In this document: positions 9,119 to 17,307 of the stretch, one piece after another | How the letters are laid out: each line of letters starts with the position of its first letter | Numbering within the stretch: position 1 is the stretch's first letter | Source of the DNA: CALBPI01 sp038524795 | GTDB taxonomy: Bacteria > Pseudomonadota > Gammaproteobacteria > Steroidobacterales > Woeseiaceae | NCBI GenBank assembly: GCA_038524795.1 | Contig: JBCBIJ010000007.1 | Location: 62,001-126,000 of the forward strand | DNA length: 64,000 bases | Direction of reading: 5' to 3' | Notes under the pieces: generated by a model | The model's database searches: none | What the model saw: the letters and a program-made list of their open reading frames with translations, nothing else | What the model was told of the DNA's origin: nothing | Translations under genes and position numbers: made by a program

Positions 9119-10303
9119 TTAACGGCGGCCGGCGCCCGGACGGTTTCGGAACCAGGGTCTCGGGTTGACGGCCCGGGTGCCCTGACGCAATTCAAAGTAA
9201 AGCCCGGGCTGCGACTGACCCCCCGTATTGCCCACGGTGGCGATCACTTCACCGGGCGCGATCCACTCGCCCACGGACTTGTTCAGCGTCTCGTTGTAGC
9301 CGTACAGGGACAGGAGGTCATTGCCGTGGTCCACGATGATGAGCAGACCGAGTCCGGGTAACCAGTCCGCGTAGGCCACGCGACCGTGATAGATCGAGCG
9401 CACCTCGGTACCGGCTTCCGTGGCCAGCACAATACCCTTGCTGCGCAGCGATGCGCCCGCGCGCGCCTGGCCGAAGTTTCGAACAAGCCGCCCGGCCACG
9501 GGCCAGGTCAGCTCGCCGCGCAGGCTCGTGATGGGCTGCTCGGCATTGATCGGGTAGTCGGCAAGGATGTTGGCCAATTCGTCGATGATGCGTTTGAGCT
9601 CGGCTTCCTCGGCCGACAAGACTTCGATTTGTCGGCTTTCGTCTGCGAGGCGCCGATCGATATCGGCCACTAGCTGCTGGCGGGCTTCGCGCTGTCTGCC
9701 GAGCTCGGCGATGAGCGACTCGGCCTCAGCGGCCAGCGTCTCGAGCGCACGCTGCTCCCGGTCAGCCTCGGCCACAAGCCGAGCCAGCGTGGCCAGACCC
9801 TCGTTGAGGGCCGTGATATTTGTCAGTCGCGCGGCATTGAGATAGCGGTAATAGGTCAGCATGCGCCCGACGGCCTCGGGGTCGCCCTGGTTCAGGACCA
9901 GCTTGATGCGCTCCTGGCGTCCGCTCTTGTAGGCCGCGCTCAGTTGCTGGCCCAGCGCGTCGCGTTCGCTGGCCAGCGCGGCCTCCTGCAAAGCCACCCG
10001 CTCTTGCGCAAGCGCGAGCCGCTGCCCGGCTTCTGCCTGTTCCCGGCGCAGCTCGCGACGACGGGTCTGAACCCGGGCCAGCTCCTGTTCCGTGTTGGCC
10101 AGTTGCGCCGTCAGGGTATCTCGTTCCCGGGTGCGTTCGGCAGCCTGCGCCGTCAGACGCTCGATACGCTGGCGCACCTCTTTGAGCTCAGCCTCGGTGG
10201 CAACACGGGACTGCGCCAAAGCGCCACCACAGGCCATCAGGAGCAGGGCGAGGCCCAGCGCAGCCAGGTGGACAGGCAGGGCATTGGCGCGACGATTCGA
10301 CAT
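9119..10303 (-). CDS. envC: Murein hydrolase activator EnvC-like (coiled coil plus LytM/M23 domain)
   Basis: 394 residues from the ATG at 10303. A hydrophobic leader (ALGLALLLMACGGALAQ) follows; cleavage after ALAQ is likely, though LMAC is a weak lipobox-like alternative. Residues about 35-240 are a long charged coiled coil. The C-terminal LytM domain (about 280-390) lacks the HxH zinc ligands: IIVDHGNDLLSLYGY and YFELRQGT stand where active M23 peptidases have further His residues. This is the EnvC pattern, in which the domain activates amidases rather than cutting itself. It acts in the periplasm during septal peptidoglycan splitting. ctpA follows about 70 bp downstream. Confidence 0.9.
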   Translation of the reverse strand: MSNRRANALPVHLAALGLALLLMACGGALAQSRVATEAELKEVRQRIERLTAQAAERTRERDTLTAQLANTEQELARVQTRRRELRREQAEAGQRLALAQERVALQEAALASERDALGQQLSAAYKSGRQERIKLVLNQGDPEAVGRMLTYYRYLNAARLTNITALNEGLATLARLVAEADREQRALETLAAEAESLIAELGRQREARQQLVADIDRRLADESRQIEVLSAEEAELKRIIDELANILADYPINAEQPITSLRGELTWPVAGRLVRNFGQARAGASLRSKGIVLATEAGTEVRSIYHGRVAYADWLPGLGLLIIVDHGNDLLSLYGYNETLNKSVGEWIAPGEVIATVGNTGGQSQPGLYFELRQGTRAVNPRPWFRNRPGAGRR

Positions 10304-10405
10304 AAACGATGGATGTGGCACGGGCCCTGAAAAACGACGCCCGAGGCACACGTGTGGGAGTGGCATGTTGGTATACTAACCGGCTTTGGATGTGCGCCGA
10401 ATACG

Positions 10406-10909
10406 ATGGAACAAGTCGTCGAATTCACTAACAATCACCTCTGGCTGACGGCCGCACTGGTCGGCAGCCTGTTTCTTGTGATCTTCACAGAGTTCCGGCT
10501 TCAGGCTGGCGCCGGGATCAACTTGACGACGGCGGATGCCGTCCAGCTCATCAACAATGACGGGCAGGTCATCGACATCCGCCCCGCCGAAGCCTTTGCA
10601 GCCGGTCACATCGCCGGCGCACGCAACCTGACGGCCGACCAGGTCGGCAGTAACGAGGACCGGCTTGAGGCGCTCAAAGGCAGCAAGCTCATTGTCGCCT
10701 GCCAGAACGGCCTGCAGTGCGGCCGGGTCGTTGCCGACCTGCGCCGCAAGGGCTACGGCGATGTCTTCGCGCTCAAAGGCGGCATCGCGCAGTGGCAGCA
10801 GGACGGCCTGCCGCTCGTGTCGGGCAAGAAAAAGCAAGGCGGCAAGAAAGACAAGAAACGCAAGGGCGGCAAGAACAAAGCCGACAAGAATCAGGCCGGT
10901 ACGAACTGA
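10406..10909 (+). CDS. yibN: Membrane-anchored rhodanese-like protein YibN
   Basis: 167 residues. A short N-terminus is followed by one transmembrane helix (about 10-29, WLTAALVGSLFLVIFTEF), a rhodanese domain with the active-site loop CQNGLQCGR (Cys99), and a Lys/Gly-rich tail of about 30 residues (GKKKQGGKKDKK...). The start at 10406 is chosen because an in-frame start at 10352 would extend upstream through a TATACT-like promoter box. Rhodaneses move sulfane sulfur; the substrate of YibN is not settled. It heads a yibN-grxC-secB-gpsA run with overlapping genes (TGATG at 10907-10911), an order common in Gammaproteobacteria. Confidence 0.88.
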   Translation: MEQVVEFTNNHLWLTAALVGSLFLVIFTEFRLQAGAGINLTTADAVQLINNDGQVIDIRPAEAFAAGHIAGARNLTADQVGSNEDRLEALKGSKLIVACQNGLQCGRVVADLRRKGYGDVFALKGGIAQWQQDGLPLVSGKKKQGGKKDKKRKGGKNKADKNQAGTN

Positions 10910-11226
10910 TGGCAGACATTACCGTTTACAGTAAGACGTGGTGCCCTTACTGCAATGCGGCGCGTGGTCTGCTGCAGCACAAGGGCGTTGAGTTCACGCT
11001 CATCGACATTGGCCAAGTACCGGAGCGCCGCGACGAGATGATCGCGCGCGCCGACGGGCGCAGCACCGTGCCCCAGATTTTCATCGGCGACACGCACATC
11101 GGCGGTTACGACGACCTCGAGGCGCTGGAGCGCGCGGGCAAGCTCGACAGCTTGCTCGCAGACGCGACCACAGATGCCGATCACAACTCCAACTCCAACT
11201 CGACTGAGAATCCACACCATGACTGA
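10909..11226 (+). CDS. grxC: Glutaredoxin 3 (Grx3)
   Basis: 105 residues starting MADITVYSKTWCPYC. The dithiol active site CPYC is Cys12-Cys15, and the cis-Pro motif TVPQIFIG and the glutathione-binding GGYDD segment are present. A 20-residue Asp/Asn/Ser/His tail extends beyond the usual length of about 85. It reduces mixed disulfides with glutathione in the cytoplasm. The start overlaps the yibN stop by one base, and the end overlaps the secB start, so the three genes are probably cotranslated. Confidence 0.95.
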   Translation: MADITVYSKTWCPYCNAARGLLQHKGVEFTLIDIGQVPERRDEMIARADGRSTVPQIFIGDTHIGGYDDLEALERAGKLDSLLADATTDADHNSNSNSTENPHHD

Positions 11227-11725
11227 CGAAACCGCCACCGCCGCTGCTGCCGGGGAAACCGCGCAGCCGCAGCGCACTGTTGCCCTGCGCAAGATCTACG
11301 TGAAGGACATGTCCTTTGAGTCGCCGATGGCGCCGCAGATTTTCACGGCATCCGAGCTCAAGCCGACCAGCAACCTCAATCTGCGCTCCACGCACCGAAA
11401 ACTCGAAGATCAGCCGATCTACGAGATGGTGCTGACGTTGACGCTGGACTCGAAGGTTGGCGACGACACGGTCTTCCTCGTCGAATTGCACCAGGCGGGC
11501 TTGTTTCAGATCGAAGGCTTCAACGACGCCGAAGCGGCCCAGATTTTGGGCACGTTCTGCCCCACCACGCTGTTCCCGTACGCCCGCGAAGTGATCTCCT
11601 CGGCCGTTCTGCGTGGCGGCTTCCCCGAGTTCCTGCTGCAGCCCATCGACTTCGACGGCCTCTGGGCCCGAAGCCAGGCCGAGCAAGCCGCGGCCGCACA
11701 GCAAGCCGCGGGTGAGACGCATTAG
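11219..11725 (+). CDS. secB: Protein-export chaperone SecB
   Basis: 168 residues. The SecB core begins at FALRKIY-like RTVALRKIYVKDMSFESP and contains LEDQPIYEMVLTLTL, VFLVELHQAGLF and FPYAREVISSAVLRGGFPEFLLQPIDF, all family hallmarks. An Ala/Gln-rich tail follows. SecB holds preproteins unfolded in the cytoplasm and hands them to SecA. The ATG at 11219 lies inside the last codons of grxC; an in-frame upstream start would only add low-complexity sequence. The 3' end overlaps gpsA. Confidence 0.97.
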   Translation: MTDETATAAAAGETAQPQRTVALRKIYVKDMSFESPMAPQIFTASELKPTSNLNLRSTHRKLEDQPIYEMVLTLTLDSKVGDDTVFLVELHQAGLFQIEGFNDAEAAQILGTFCPTTLFPYAREVISSAVLRGGFPEFLLQPIDFDGLWARSQAEQAAAAQQAAGETH

Positions 11726-12740
11726 CGAGCGCGCACGCACGCCCGTCGCTGTATTGGGGGCTGGTTCCTACGGAACGTCGTTGGCCATCCAGTACGCCCG
11801 CACGGGCACGCCGGTACTGCTCTGGGGCCGCAATGCAGCGGCCATCGAAGCCATGGCCAGCACGCGTCAAAATGCGCGCTATCTGCCAGGCGCGGCATTC
11901 CCTGACGGCATTGAGCCCGTCGCGGATCTCGCCGAGGCGCTGGGTCGCTGCGACGAGGCGCTCGTTGTCGTGCCCAGCCACGCCTTGCGACAAACGCTGG
12001 AGGCCATGAAGGCCACGGGTCGCTGTCCCGAGCGAGTGAGTTGGGCCACTAAAGGCCTCGAGCTCGAAACGGGCAAACTGCCCCATGAAGTGGTCGGCGA
12101 GGTGCTCGGCGACGGCGGCCAGCACGCCGTGCTCTCCGGTCCCACGTTTGCGGCGGAGCTCGGGCGCGGCCTGCCCACGGCACTGACGGTGGCCTCCGAC
12201 AACGAGGCGTACGCGACCTCGATCGCCGAGCGCATTACCGATGGCGCGTTTCGTGCCTACACGAGCGGCGACATCGTCGGCGTTGAAGTTGGTGGCGCCA
12301 CCAAGAACGTCATGGCCATTGGCGCGGGCATTTCTGACGGACTGGGCTTCGGCAGCAACGCGCGGGTCGCGCTCGTCACGCGCGGCCTGTCGGAAATGAT
12401 GCGCTTCGGTCTTGCGCGCGGCGCGGTGGCCGAGACGTTCATGGGTCTGGCCGGCATGGGCGATCTTGTGCTGACCTGCACCGACAACCAGTCGCGTAAC
12501 CGACGCATGGGTTTGGCGCTCGCCAGCGGCAAAACGGTGGCTGAGGCCGAGGCGGAAATTCAGCAGGTTGTTGAAGGCGTCCTGGCCGCCCGTGCCGTGC
12601 ACAAAGTGGCGCAGGACATGGACGTAGACATGCCCATCACGGAGCAGATCTTCCGGGTGCTCTATGAAGGCGTCACGCCGGATGACGCCGTGCGCGCCCT
12701 GTTCCAACGCGCCACGGGCGCCGAGTTCAGTCCGAGCTGA
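11712..12740 (+). CDS. gpsA: Glycerol-3-phosphate dehydrogenase [NAD(P)+]
   Basis: 342 residues from a GTG at 11712 that overlaps the secB 3' end by 14 bp; there is no ATG closer to the Rossmann fold. The NAD-binding VAVLGAGSYGTSLA lies near the N-terminus. WATKGLE, LSGPTFAAE and the catalytic-lysine segment GGATKNVMAIGAG are diagnostic. The enzyme reduces dihydroxyacetone phosphate to sn-glycerol 3-phosphate for phospholipid synthesis. It is the last gene of the yibN-grxC-secB-gpsA run and overlaps the convergent trmL by 14 bp. Confidence 0.97.
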   Translation: MRRISERARTPVAVLGAGSYGTSLAIQYARTGTPVLLWGRNAAAIEAMASTRQNARYLPGAAFPDGIEPVADLAEALGRCDEALVVVPSHALRQTLEAMKATGRCPERVSWATKGLELETGKLPHEVVGEVLGDGGQHAVLSGPTFAAELGRGLPTALTVASDNEAYATSIAERITDGAFRAYTSGDIVGVEVGGATKNVMAIGAGISDGLGFGSNARVALVTRGLSEMMRFGLARGAVAETFMGLAGMGDLVLTCTDNQSRNRRMGLALASGKTVAEAEAEIQQVVEGVLAARAVHKVAQDMDVDMPITEQIFRVLYEGVTPDDAVRALFQRATGAEFSPS

Positions 12741-13203
12741 GGCGCGCGCCGTTGAAGTCGTTCTGGCGCCAGGCCTCGTAGAGCACCACCGACACCGAAT
12801 TGCCCAGATTCAGGCTGCGGCTGCCCGCAACCATGGGCAAGGTCAGGCGCTGCGACTCAGGCACATGGTCGCGCACCTCGGGCGGCAGTCCCCGCGTCTC
12901 GGGGCCGAACAGCAGCGCATCACCCGGTCGAAACCGGGCGTCGGTGTAGCGCGTCTGCGACTTGCTGGACAAGGTGTAGAGTGCGCCTGGGCGGATTTCT
13001 GCGAGACAGCGCTCGAGGTCTGCCCAGCGCTGCACAACCGCCAGCTCGGCGTAGTCCATGCCGGCGCGCCGCACGCTCTTTTCGTCGAGCGAAAACCCCA
13101 GGGGTTCGACAAGATGCAGCCGCGTACCCGTGTTGCCACAGAGCCGAATCACGTTTCCCGTGTTCGGCGGAATCTCGGGCTGATATAGAATGATATGGAA
13201 CAT
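12727..13203 (-). CDS. trmL: tRNA (cytidine/uridine-34 2'-O)-methyltransferase TrmL
   Basis: 158 residues, the normal length of this minimal SPOUT methyltransferase. It begins MFHIILYQPEIPPNTGNVIR, and the AdoMet-binding trefoil knot is seen in LLFGPETRGLP and LPMVAGSRSLNLGNSVSVVLYEAW. It methylates the wobble ribose of tRNA-Leu isoacceptors. The gene is antiparallel to gpsA and shares 14 bp with its 3' end. Its 5' end abuts that of pyrD, so the two are divergent with almost no intergenic space. Confidence 0.95.
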   Translation of the reverse strand: MFHIILYQPEIPPNTGNVIRLCGNTGTRLHLVEPLGFSLDEKSVRRAGMDYAELAVVQRWADLERCLAEIRPGALYTLSSKSQTRYTDARFRPGDALLFGPETRGLPPEVRDHVPESQRLTLPMVAGSRSLNLGNSVSVVLYEAWRQNDFNGARLSSD

Positions 13204-13242
13204 GCTGCCCGCTCGCGGCGCACCACCAGACTGGATAACTTC

Positions 13243-14205
13243 ATGACTTCAGCGGCTGTAGCCCGCTCACCTGCGCGGCCGGACCCAACGCTTGCCACAG
13301 AGTTCTGCGGCCTCGAACTCGATTCCCCGATCATCCTGTTGTCGGGCTGTGTCGGATTCGGCGAGGAGTATACGCGCGTCGTTGGCTTTGAGAACACGGA
13401 CGTCGGCGGCATCGTGCTTAAGGGCACAACCTTCGAACCCCGCCTCGGTAACGCGCCGCACCGCGTCTACGAAACGCCCATGGGCATGCTCAACGCCATC
13501 GGCCTGCAAAACCCGGGCGTGGAAGTCGTCGTCGATGAGATCCTGCCCACACTCGATTTCACAGAAACACGCTTTATCGCCAACGTCTGTGGCTCTACGG
13601 TAGAGGACTACGCGGCCACCACGGCGCGCTTCGACGACTCAGCCATCGATGCGATCGAGATCAACATCTCGTGCCCGAACATCAAGGAAGGCGGCGTCGC
13701 GTTCGGCAACGACCCCGACATGTCCGCGCGCGTGGTTGCGGCTTGCCGCGAAAAGACCAGCAAGCCCATCATCACGAAGCTGTCGCCCAACCAAACCGAC
13801 ATTCGCGAGAGCGCGCGGCGCTGCATTGACGCGGGCAGCGATGCGCTTGCGGTGATCAACACGGTCATGGGCATGGCCATCGACGTCGAAAAACGTGCGC
13901 CTGTCATTGGTAACGTTCAGGGCGGTCTGTCGGGCCCGGCCATCAAGCCCATTGCGCTGCTCAAGGTGCACCAGGTGTACGAGGTCGCAAAAGCGCATAA
14001 CGTACCGATCATCGGCCAGGGCGGCATTCACACCGTCGAGGACGCGCTTGAGTTTCTGATCGCGGGTGCGACGACCATCGGTATCGGCACGGCGTTGTTT
14101 TATGACCCCTTGCTGTGTCGCAAGATCAACGCAGGTATCGCCGATTACCTGGCACGTCACAACATGACGCACATCTCGGAGCTGGTCGGCAGCCTGCAGC
14201 GCTGA
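13243..14205 (+). CDS. pyrD: Dihydroorotate dehydrogenase, class 1B-like catalytic subunit
   Basis: 320 residues from the ATG at 13243; an in-frame ATG at 13195 would overlap the trmL start. Class 1 hallmarks are NAIGLQNPGVEVVVDEILP, the EINISCPNIKEGG segment with the catalytic Cys, and the FMN-phosphate loops near VIGNVQGGLSGPAIKPIAL and IIGQGGIHTVEDALEFLIAGA. It oxidises dihydroorotate to orotate in pyrimidine synthesis. Class 1B enzymes normally work with the iron-sulfur flavoprotein PyrK, which is not adjacent or elsewhere in the window. Most Gammaproteobacteria use the membrane class 2 enzyme. PreA-like dihydropyrimidine dehydrogenase is a less likely alternative. Confidence 0.85.
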   Translation: MTSAAVARSPARPDPTLATEFCGLELDSPIILLSGCVGFGEEYTRVVGFENTDVGGIVLKGTTFEPRLGNAPHRVYETPMGMLNAIGLQNPGVEVVVDEILPTLDFTETRFIANVCGSTVEDYAATTARFDDSAIDAIEINISCPNIKEGGVAFGNDPDMSARVVAACREKTSKPIITKLSPNQTDIRESARRCIDAGSDALAVINTVMGMAIDVEKRAPVIGNVQGGLSGPAIKPIALLKVHQVYEVAKAHNVPIIGQGGIHTVEDALEFLIAGATTIGIGTALFYDPLLCRKINAGIADYLARHNMTHISELVGSLQR

Positions 14206-14212
14206 CTCCGCG

Positions 14213-15616
14213 TTAGACGTCGAGTTTGTGCTGCGCGATTTTTCGCGTCAGCGTGTTTCGGCCCCAGCCCAGCAACTTCGCCGCTTCGCCGCGCTGGCCC
14301 GAGGCCGTGCGAAGCGCTGCGCGAATCAGCGTGCGCTCGAAGGCCGGAATCGCGTCGTCGAGCAAGGGGCGCTCGCGCAACACGTCGAGCTCTCGCTCGG
14401 CCCAATGCTGCAGGTTTATGGTCCAGGACTGCGTCGCGGCCTCGCCGCCACGCGAGGCACCGAACTCTTCGGGCAAGTCGTCAACGCCAATGACGCGTCC
14501 CGGTGCGGTCACTGTCAGGCGCCGGCAGGTGTTCACGAGCTGACGCACGTTGCCAGGCCAATCGAAGGCGTACAGCACCGTCTGCGCCGCCGTGTCGAGC
14601 GTCTTCGCATCAACATCCAGTTCATCAGCCGCCGCTTTGAGGTAGTGTTCCAGCAACAGCGAGATATCGTCGCGACGCTGGCGCAGCGGCGGTGTTTCGA
14701 TGCGAATCACGTTGAGGCGGTGGAACAGGTCCTCGCGGAACCGGCCCTCGGTGACCGCTGTGGCGAGGTCCTGGTGCGTGGCTGCGATCACGCGAACATC
14801 CACCTTGATGGGCATTTGCCCACCGACGCGGTAGAACTCGCCCTCAGCCAACACGCGCAGCAAACGGGTTTGAAGCGCGGGCGACATGTCCCCAATTTCA
14901 TCGAGGAAAAGCGTGCCGCCATCCGCTTGTTCGAAACGACCGATACGGCGGGATTCGGCGCCCGTGAAGGCACCCTTTTCGTGGCCGAACAGTTCTGACT
15001 CGAGCAATTCGGATGCAATGGCCGAGGTATTCAGCGCGATGAAGGGTTGTGTTCGGCGCGGGCTGTTGCGGTGCAATGCGCGGGCAACGAGCTCCTTGCC
15101 CGTGCCTGATTCGCCGGTGATCAGGACGGTCATACTCGACCGGGCGAGCCGGCCAATTGAGCGGAACACATCCTGCATCGCGGGCGCCTGACCGATGAGC
15201 TCGGGCGCGGGTGCATCGGACGCTGGTTCGCCGTTGGCGTCACTGTCGTTGGCGGCGACGGCGCGGCGAACCAGAGCGACGGCATCGTCGACATCAAACG
15301 GTTTGGGCAGGTACTCGAAGGCACCACCGTGGTAGGCGGCGACGGCGCTGTCGAGGTCCGAGTGTGCTGTGATGACGATCACGGGCAGACCCGGGTGGTG
15401 TTTTTGTAACGCGTCCATGAGTGCCAGGCCGTCAATGCCCGGCATGCGCACATCAGTGACCACGACGTCGGGCGCACCCGACTCGATGACGGCGAGGAGT
15501 GACTCAGCCGTCTCGAAGGTTTTCACATCCAGACCGGCCTGCGTCAGGGCCTGCTCGAGGACCCAGCGAACAGACTGGTCGTCGTCGACGACCCAGACGG
15601 TGGGCGATGCAGTCAC
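14213..15616 (-). CDS. ntrC: Nitrogen regulatory response regulator NtrC (sigma-54 activator)
   Basis: 467 residues with the full NtrC architecture. The receiver domain (1-125) has acidic pocket D11-D13, phospho-acceptor Asp55 and the switch lysine in LPKPFD. The AAA+ domain (about 140-370) has Walker A GESGTGKE, the sigma-54 contact loop GAFTGA, Walker B LFLDEIGD and the arginine-finger segment. A C-terminal Fis-type helix-turn-helix (GEAAKLLGWGRNTLTRKI) completes it. When phosphorylated by NtrB it activates sigma-54 promoters such as glnA. The start overlaps the ntrB stop by 4 bp. Confidence 0.97.
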   Translation of the reverse strand: MTASPTVWVVDDDQSVRWVLEQALTQAGLDVKTFETAESLLAVIESGAPDVVVTDVRMPGIDGLALMDALQKHHPGLPVIVITAHSDLDSAVAAYHGGAFEYLPKPFDVDDAVALVRRAVAANDSDANGEPASDAPAPELIGQAPAMQDVFRSIGRLARSSMTVLITGESGTGKELVARALHRNSPRRTQPFIALNTSAIASELLESELFGHEKGAFTGAESRRIGRFEQADGGTLFLDEIGDMSPALQTRLLRVLAEGEFYRVGGQMPIKVDVRVIAATHQDLATAVTEGRFREDLFHRLNVIRIETPPLRQRRDDISLLLEHYLKAAADELDVDAKTLDTAAQTVLYAFDWPGNVRQLVNTCRRLTVTAPGRVIGVDDLPEEFGASRGGEAATQSWTINLQHWAERELDVLRERPLLDDAIPAFERTLIRAALRTASGQRGEAAKLLGWGRNTLTRKIAQHKLDV

Positions 15617-16683
15617 GACGATGACTCCATGGGCAGGCGAATCTGGAACACGGTGTGCCCGGGTTCGCTCGTGAATTCAATGAGACCGCCGTGTCGCTGG
15701 ATGAGCTCCTGCGACAGCGGGAGACCGAGCCCCGTACCGTCGGGGCGACCCGTGACCAGCGGGTAAAAAATGGAGTCGCGAATCTCGGGGTCGATTCCGG
15801 GACCGTTGTCGGCAATTTCGATGCTGGCGATCACGCGGTGGGGCACGGCACCGATCGTGTCGTTGGTCAGCGCACGCGTGCGCAATGACAGCTCGACATC
15901 GGCACCGTCACTGGCGGCAATGGCGTTGCGGACAATATTGAGCACAGCCTGGATCATTTGGTCGCGGTCGAGCATGAGCGTGGGCAGGCTGGGGTCATAG
16001 TCGCGCTGCCAACGCACGTTCACCACGCGGTCGGCGTCGACAAGGCGAATGACGTGCTCGAGCACATCGTGCAGGTTGACGTCGCTCTTGTTGATACTGC
16101 CACCCGGTCCGAGCAAGGAATCGACAAGGGCGGCCAGGCGATCGACTTCGTTGATGATGACGGCCGTGTAGCCTGTAAGTTCCGGGTCGTCCAGATGACG
16201 GCCTAGCAACTGCGCGGCACCGCGCAAACCACCCAACGGATTTTTGATCTCGTGTGCGAGCTGACGAATGATCATTCGGCCCGTGTCATGCTGTGATCGC
16301 AGCTGGTTGTCGCGCGAGACGCGCACACGTTTCGTGACGTCGGAGAACTCGACGATAAGCCAGCCCTCGGCATTTCCCGTGTAGGGCGCGACGCGGCAGT
16401 CGATATACACGGGGTCGCGGGCGTCTTCACCGCGACGCAAGACCAGTTCACTCAGGTAACCACGCGACGCATGGCGCGCACTGTCGAGCAGCTCGCGCAA
16501 GGCATCCGCATCGTGGACGTAGCGGGTAAGCGGTTGGCCGCATAAATGGTCACGGCTGACTTGCAGCAGGTTTTCGGCTGCGGGATTGAGCTCGCGAACC
16601 TTGAAGTCCCGGTCGAGCAGGACGACGCTCGTGACCAGGTGTTCCAAAATGTGTGCGTACCCGGGTTGGTCGCTGCCGCTCAG
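15613..16683 (-). CDS. ntrB: Nitrogen sensor histidine kinase NtrB
   Basis: About 356 residues. A PAS domain (HILEHLVTSVVLLDRDFKVRELNPAAENLL...) is followed by the H-box RQLAHEIKNPLGG, N-box NIVRNAIAA, G1 DNGPGID and G2 GTGLGLPL. It phosphorylates NtrC under nitrogen limitation, with PII controlling the switch. The start is uncertain: no ATG or GTG lies in frame between the PAS domain and the upstream DUF4124 gene. The best candidate is CTG at 16683, which overlaps the upstream TGA as CTGA and gives the normal family length; TTG at 16647 is an alternative. An in-frame start further upstream would read through most of the DUF4124 gene with non-conserved sequence. Confidence 0.93.
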   Translation of the reverse strand: MSGSDQPGYAHILEHLVTSVVLLDRDFKVRELNPAAENLLQVSRDHLCGQPLTRYVHDADALRELLDSARHASRGYLSELVLRRGEDARDPVYIDCRVAPYTGNAEGWLIVEFSDVTKRVRVSRDNQLRSQHDTGRMIIRQLAHEIKNPLGGLRGAAQLLGRHLDDPELTGYTAVIINEVDRLAALVDSLLGPGGSINKSDVNLHDVLEHVIRLVDADRVVNVRWQRDYDPSLPTLMLDRDQMIQAVLNIVRNAIAASDGADVELSLRTRALTNDTIGAVPHRVIASIEIADNGPGIDPEIRDSIFYPLVTGRPDGTGLGLPLSQELIQRHGGLIEFTSEPGHTVFQIRLPMESSS

Positions 16684-17234
16684 CGGCGGCCGCGGATCGT
16701 CGCCTGCTGGACGTAGAACGTCACGGGTGCTGTCGAGAAGACTGTCGTGCCCTGGCTGTCGACCACGTTCGCCGTGAGTGTGTGCGTGCCCCGGAACACC
16801 GGAGTTAGTGTCGTCTGCAGCCCCAGCACCGGTTCGCCGATCGGCTGGCCGTCCAGCAACCACTGGATCCGGTGTGAACCCGCCAGCGCTGGCTCCAGCG
16901 TCATCGAAACGGACAGGTTGGTCGCTATGTTCCATAGGACCTGCTGCGGCTCGGGGGTTGTGATGGTTGCGCGACGGTAGCTGCCCACGGCTTCGAGTAC
17001 GTCGTCATCGCGATTAATGGCGCGCCGTGTCGATTCGCCACGGGCGATACGCTGCGCGGGGTTCGAGAAGCCCTCAGGCACGTCGAGTTCGACGGTTTCG
17101 GCGCCGTCGTTGGGCGGCGGCTGGTCCGAATAATGGACCACACCATTTTCATCGACCCAGCGGTAGACCTGCTGTGCTGCCGCGGTGGCGCACAACAAGA
17201 GGCTGCAGACGATGAAAACGCTTGCGTATCGCAT
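16680..17234 (-). CDS. DUF4124-domain periplasmic protein
   Basis: 184 residues from the ATG at 17234. A signal peptide (1-20, VCSLLLCATAAAQ) is followed by the DUF4124 motif VYRWVDENGVVHYSDQPPP (about 22-40). The C-terminal part (about 90-180) looks like a beta-rich Ig-like fold (SLTLEPALAGSHRIQWLLDG-type strands, TVTFYVQQATI). DUF4124 proteins are common in Gammaproteobacteria, often next to glnA or ntrBC, but their role is unknown. It sits between glnA and ntrB on the same strand, and its TGA appears to be coupled to the ntrB start. Confidence 0.85.
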   Translation of the reverse strand: MRYASVFIVCSLLLCATAAAQQVYRWVDENGVVHYSDQPPPNDGAETVELDVPEGFSNPAQRIARGESTRRAINRDDDVLEAVGSYRRATITTPEPQQVLWNIATNLSVSMTLEPALAGSHRIQWLLDGQPIGEPVLGLQTTLTPVFRGTHTLTANVVDSQGTTVFSTAPVTFYVQQATIRGRR

Positions 17235-17269
17235 GGTTCGAGCATAGCGCTTGGGCCCCGGGGGCACCA

Positions 17270-17295
17270 GTGCCCCGCCGCAATGGGCGGGGCAC
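17270..17295 (-). terminator. GC-rich hairpin after glnA, partial terminator or processing site
   Basis: A perfect 10-bp stem (GTGCCCCGCC / GGCGGGGCAC) with loop GCAATG lies 12 bases after the glnA stop and before the DUF4124 gene. No T-run follows on the minus strand, so it is not a standard intrinsic terminator. Its place suggests it reduces read-through from glnA into DUF4124-ntrBC, as in the glnA-glnL spacer of enteric bacteria. Confidence 0.5.
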
Positions 17296-17307
17296 CGGAC
17301 ATAATCA

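Noticed and set aside
10349..10377. TATACT box upstream of yibN, considered as a sigma-70 promoter
   Set aside because: The -10 is good, but the -35 position reads CACGTG with no match worth reporting. It may still be a promoter with an activator, but the sequence does not show it.
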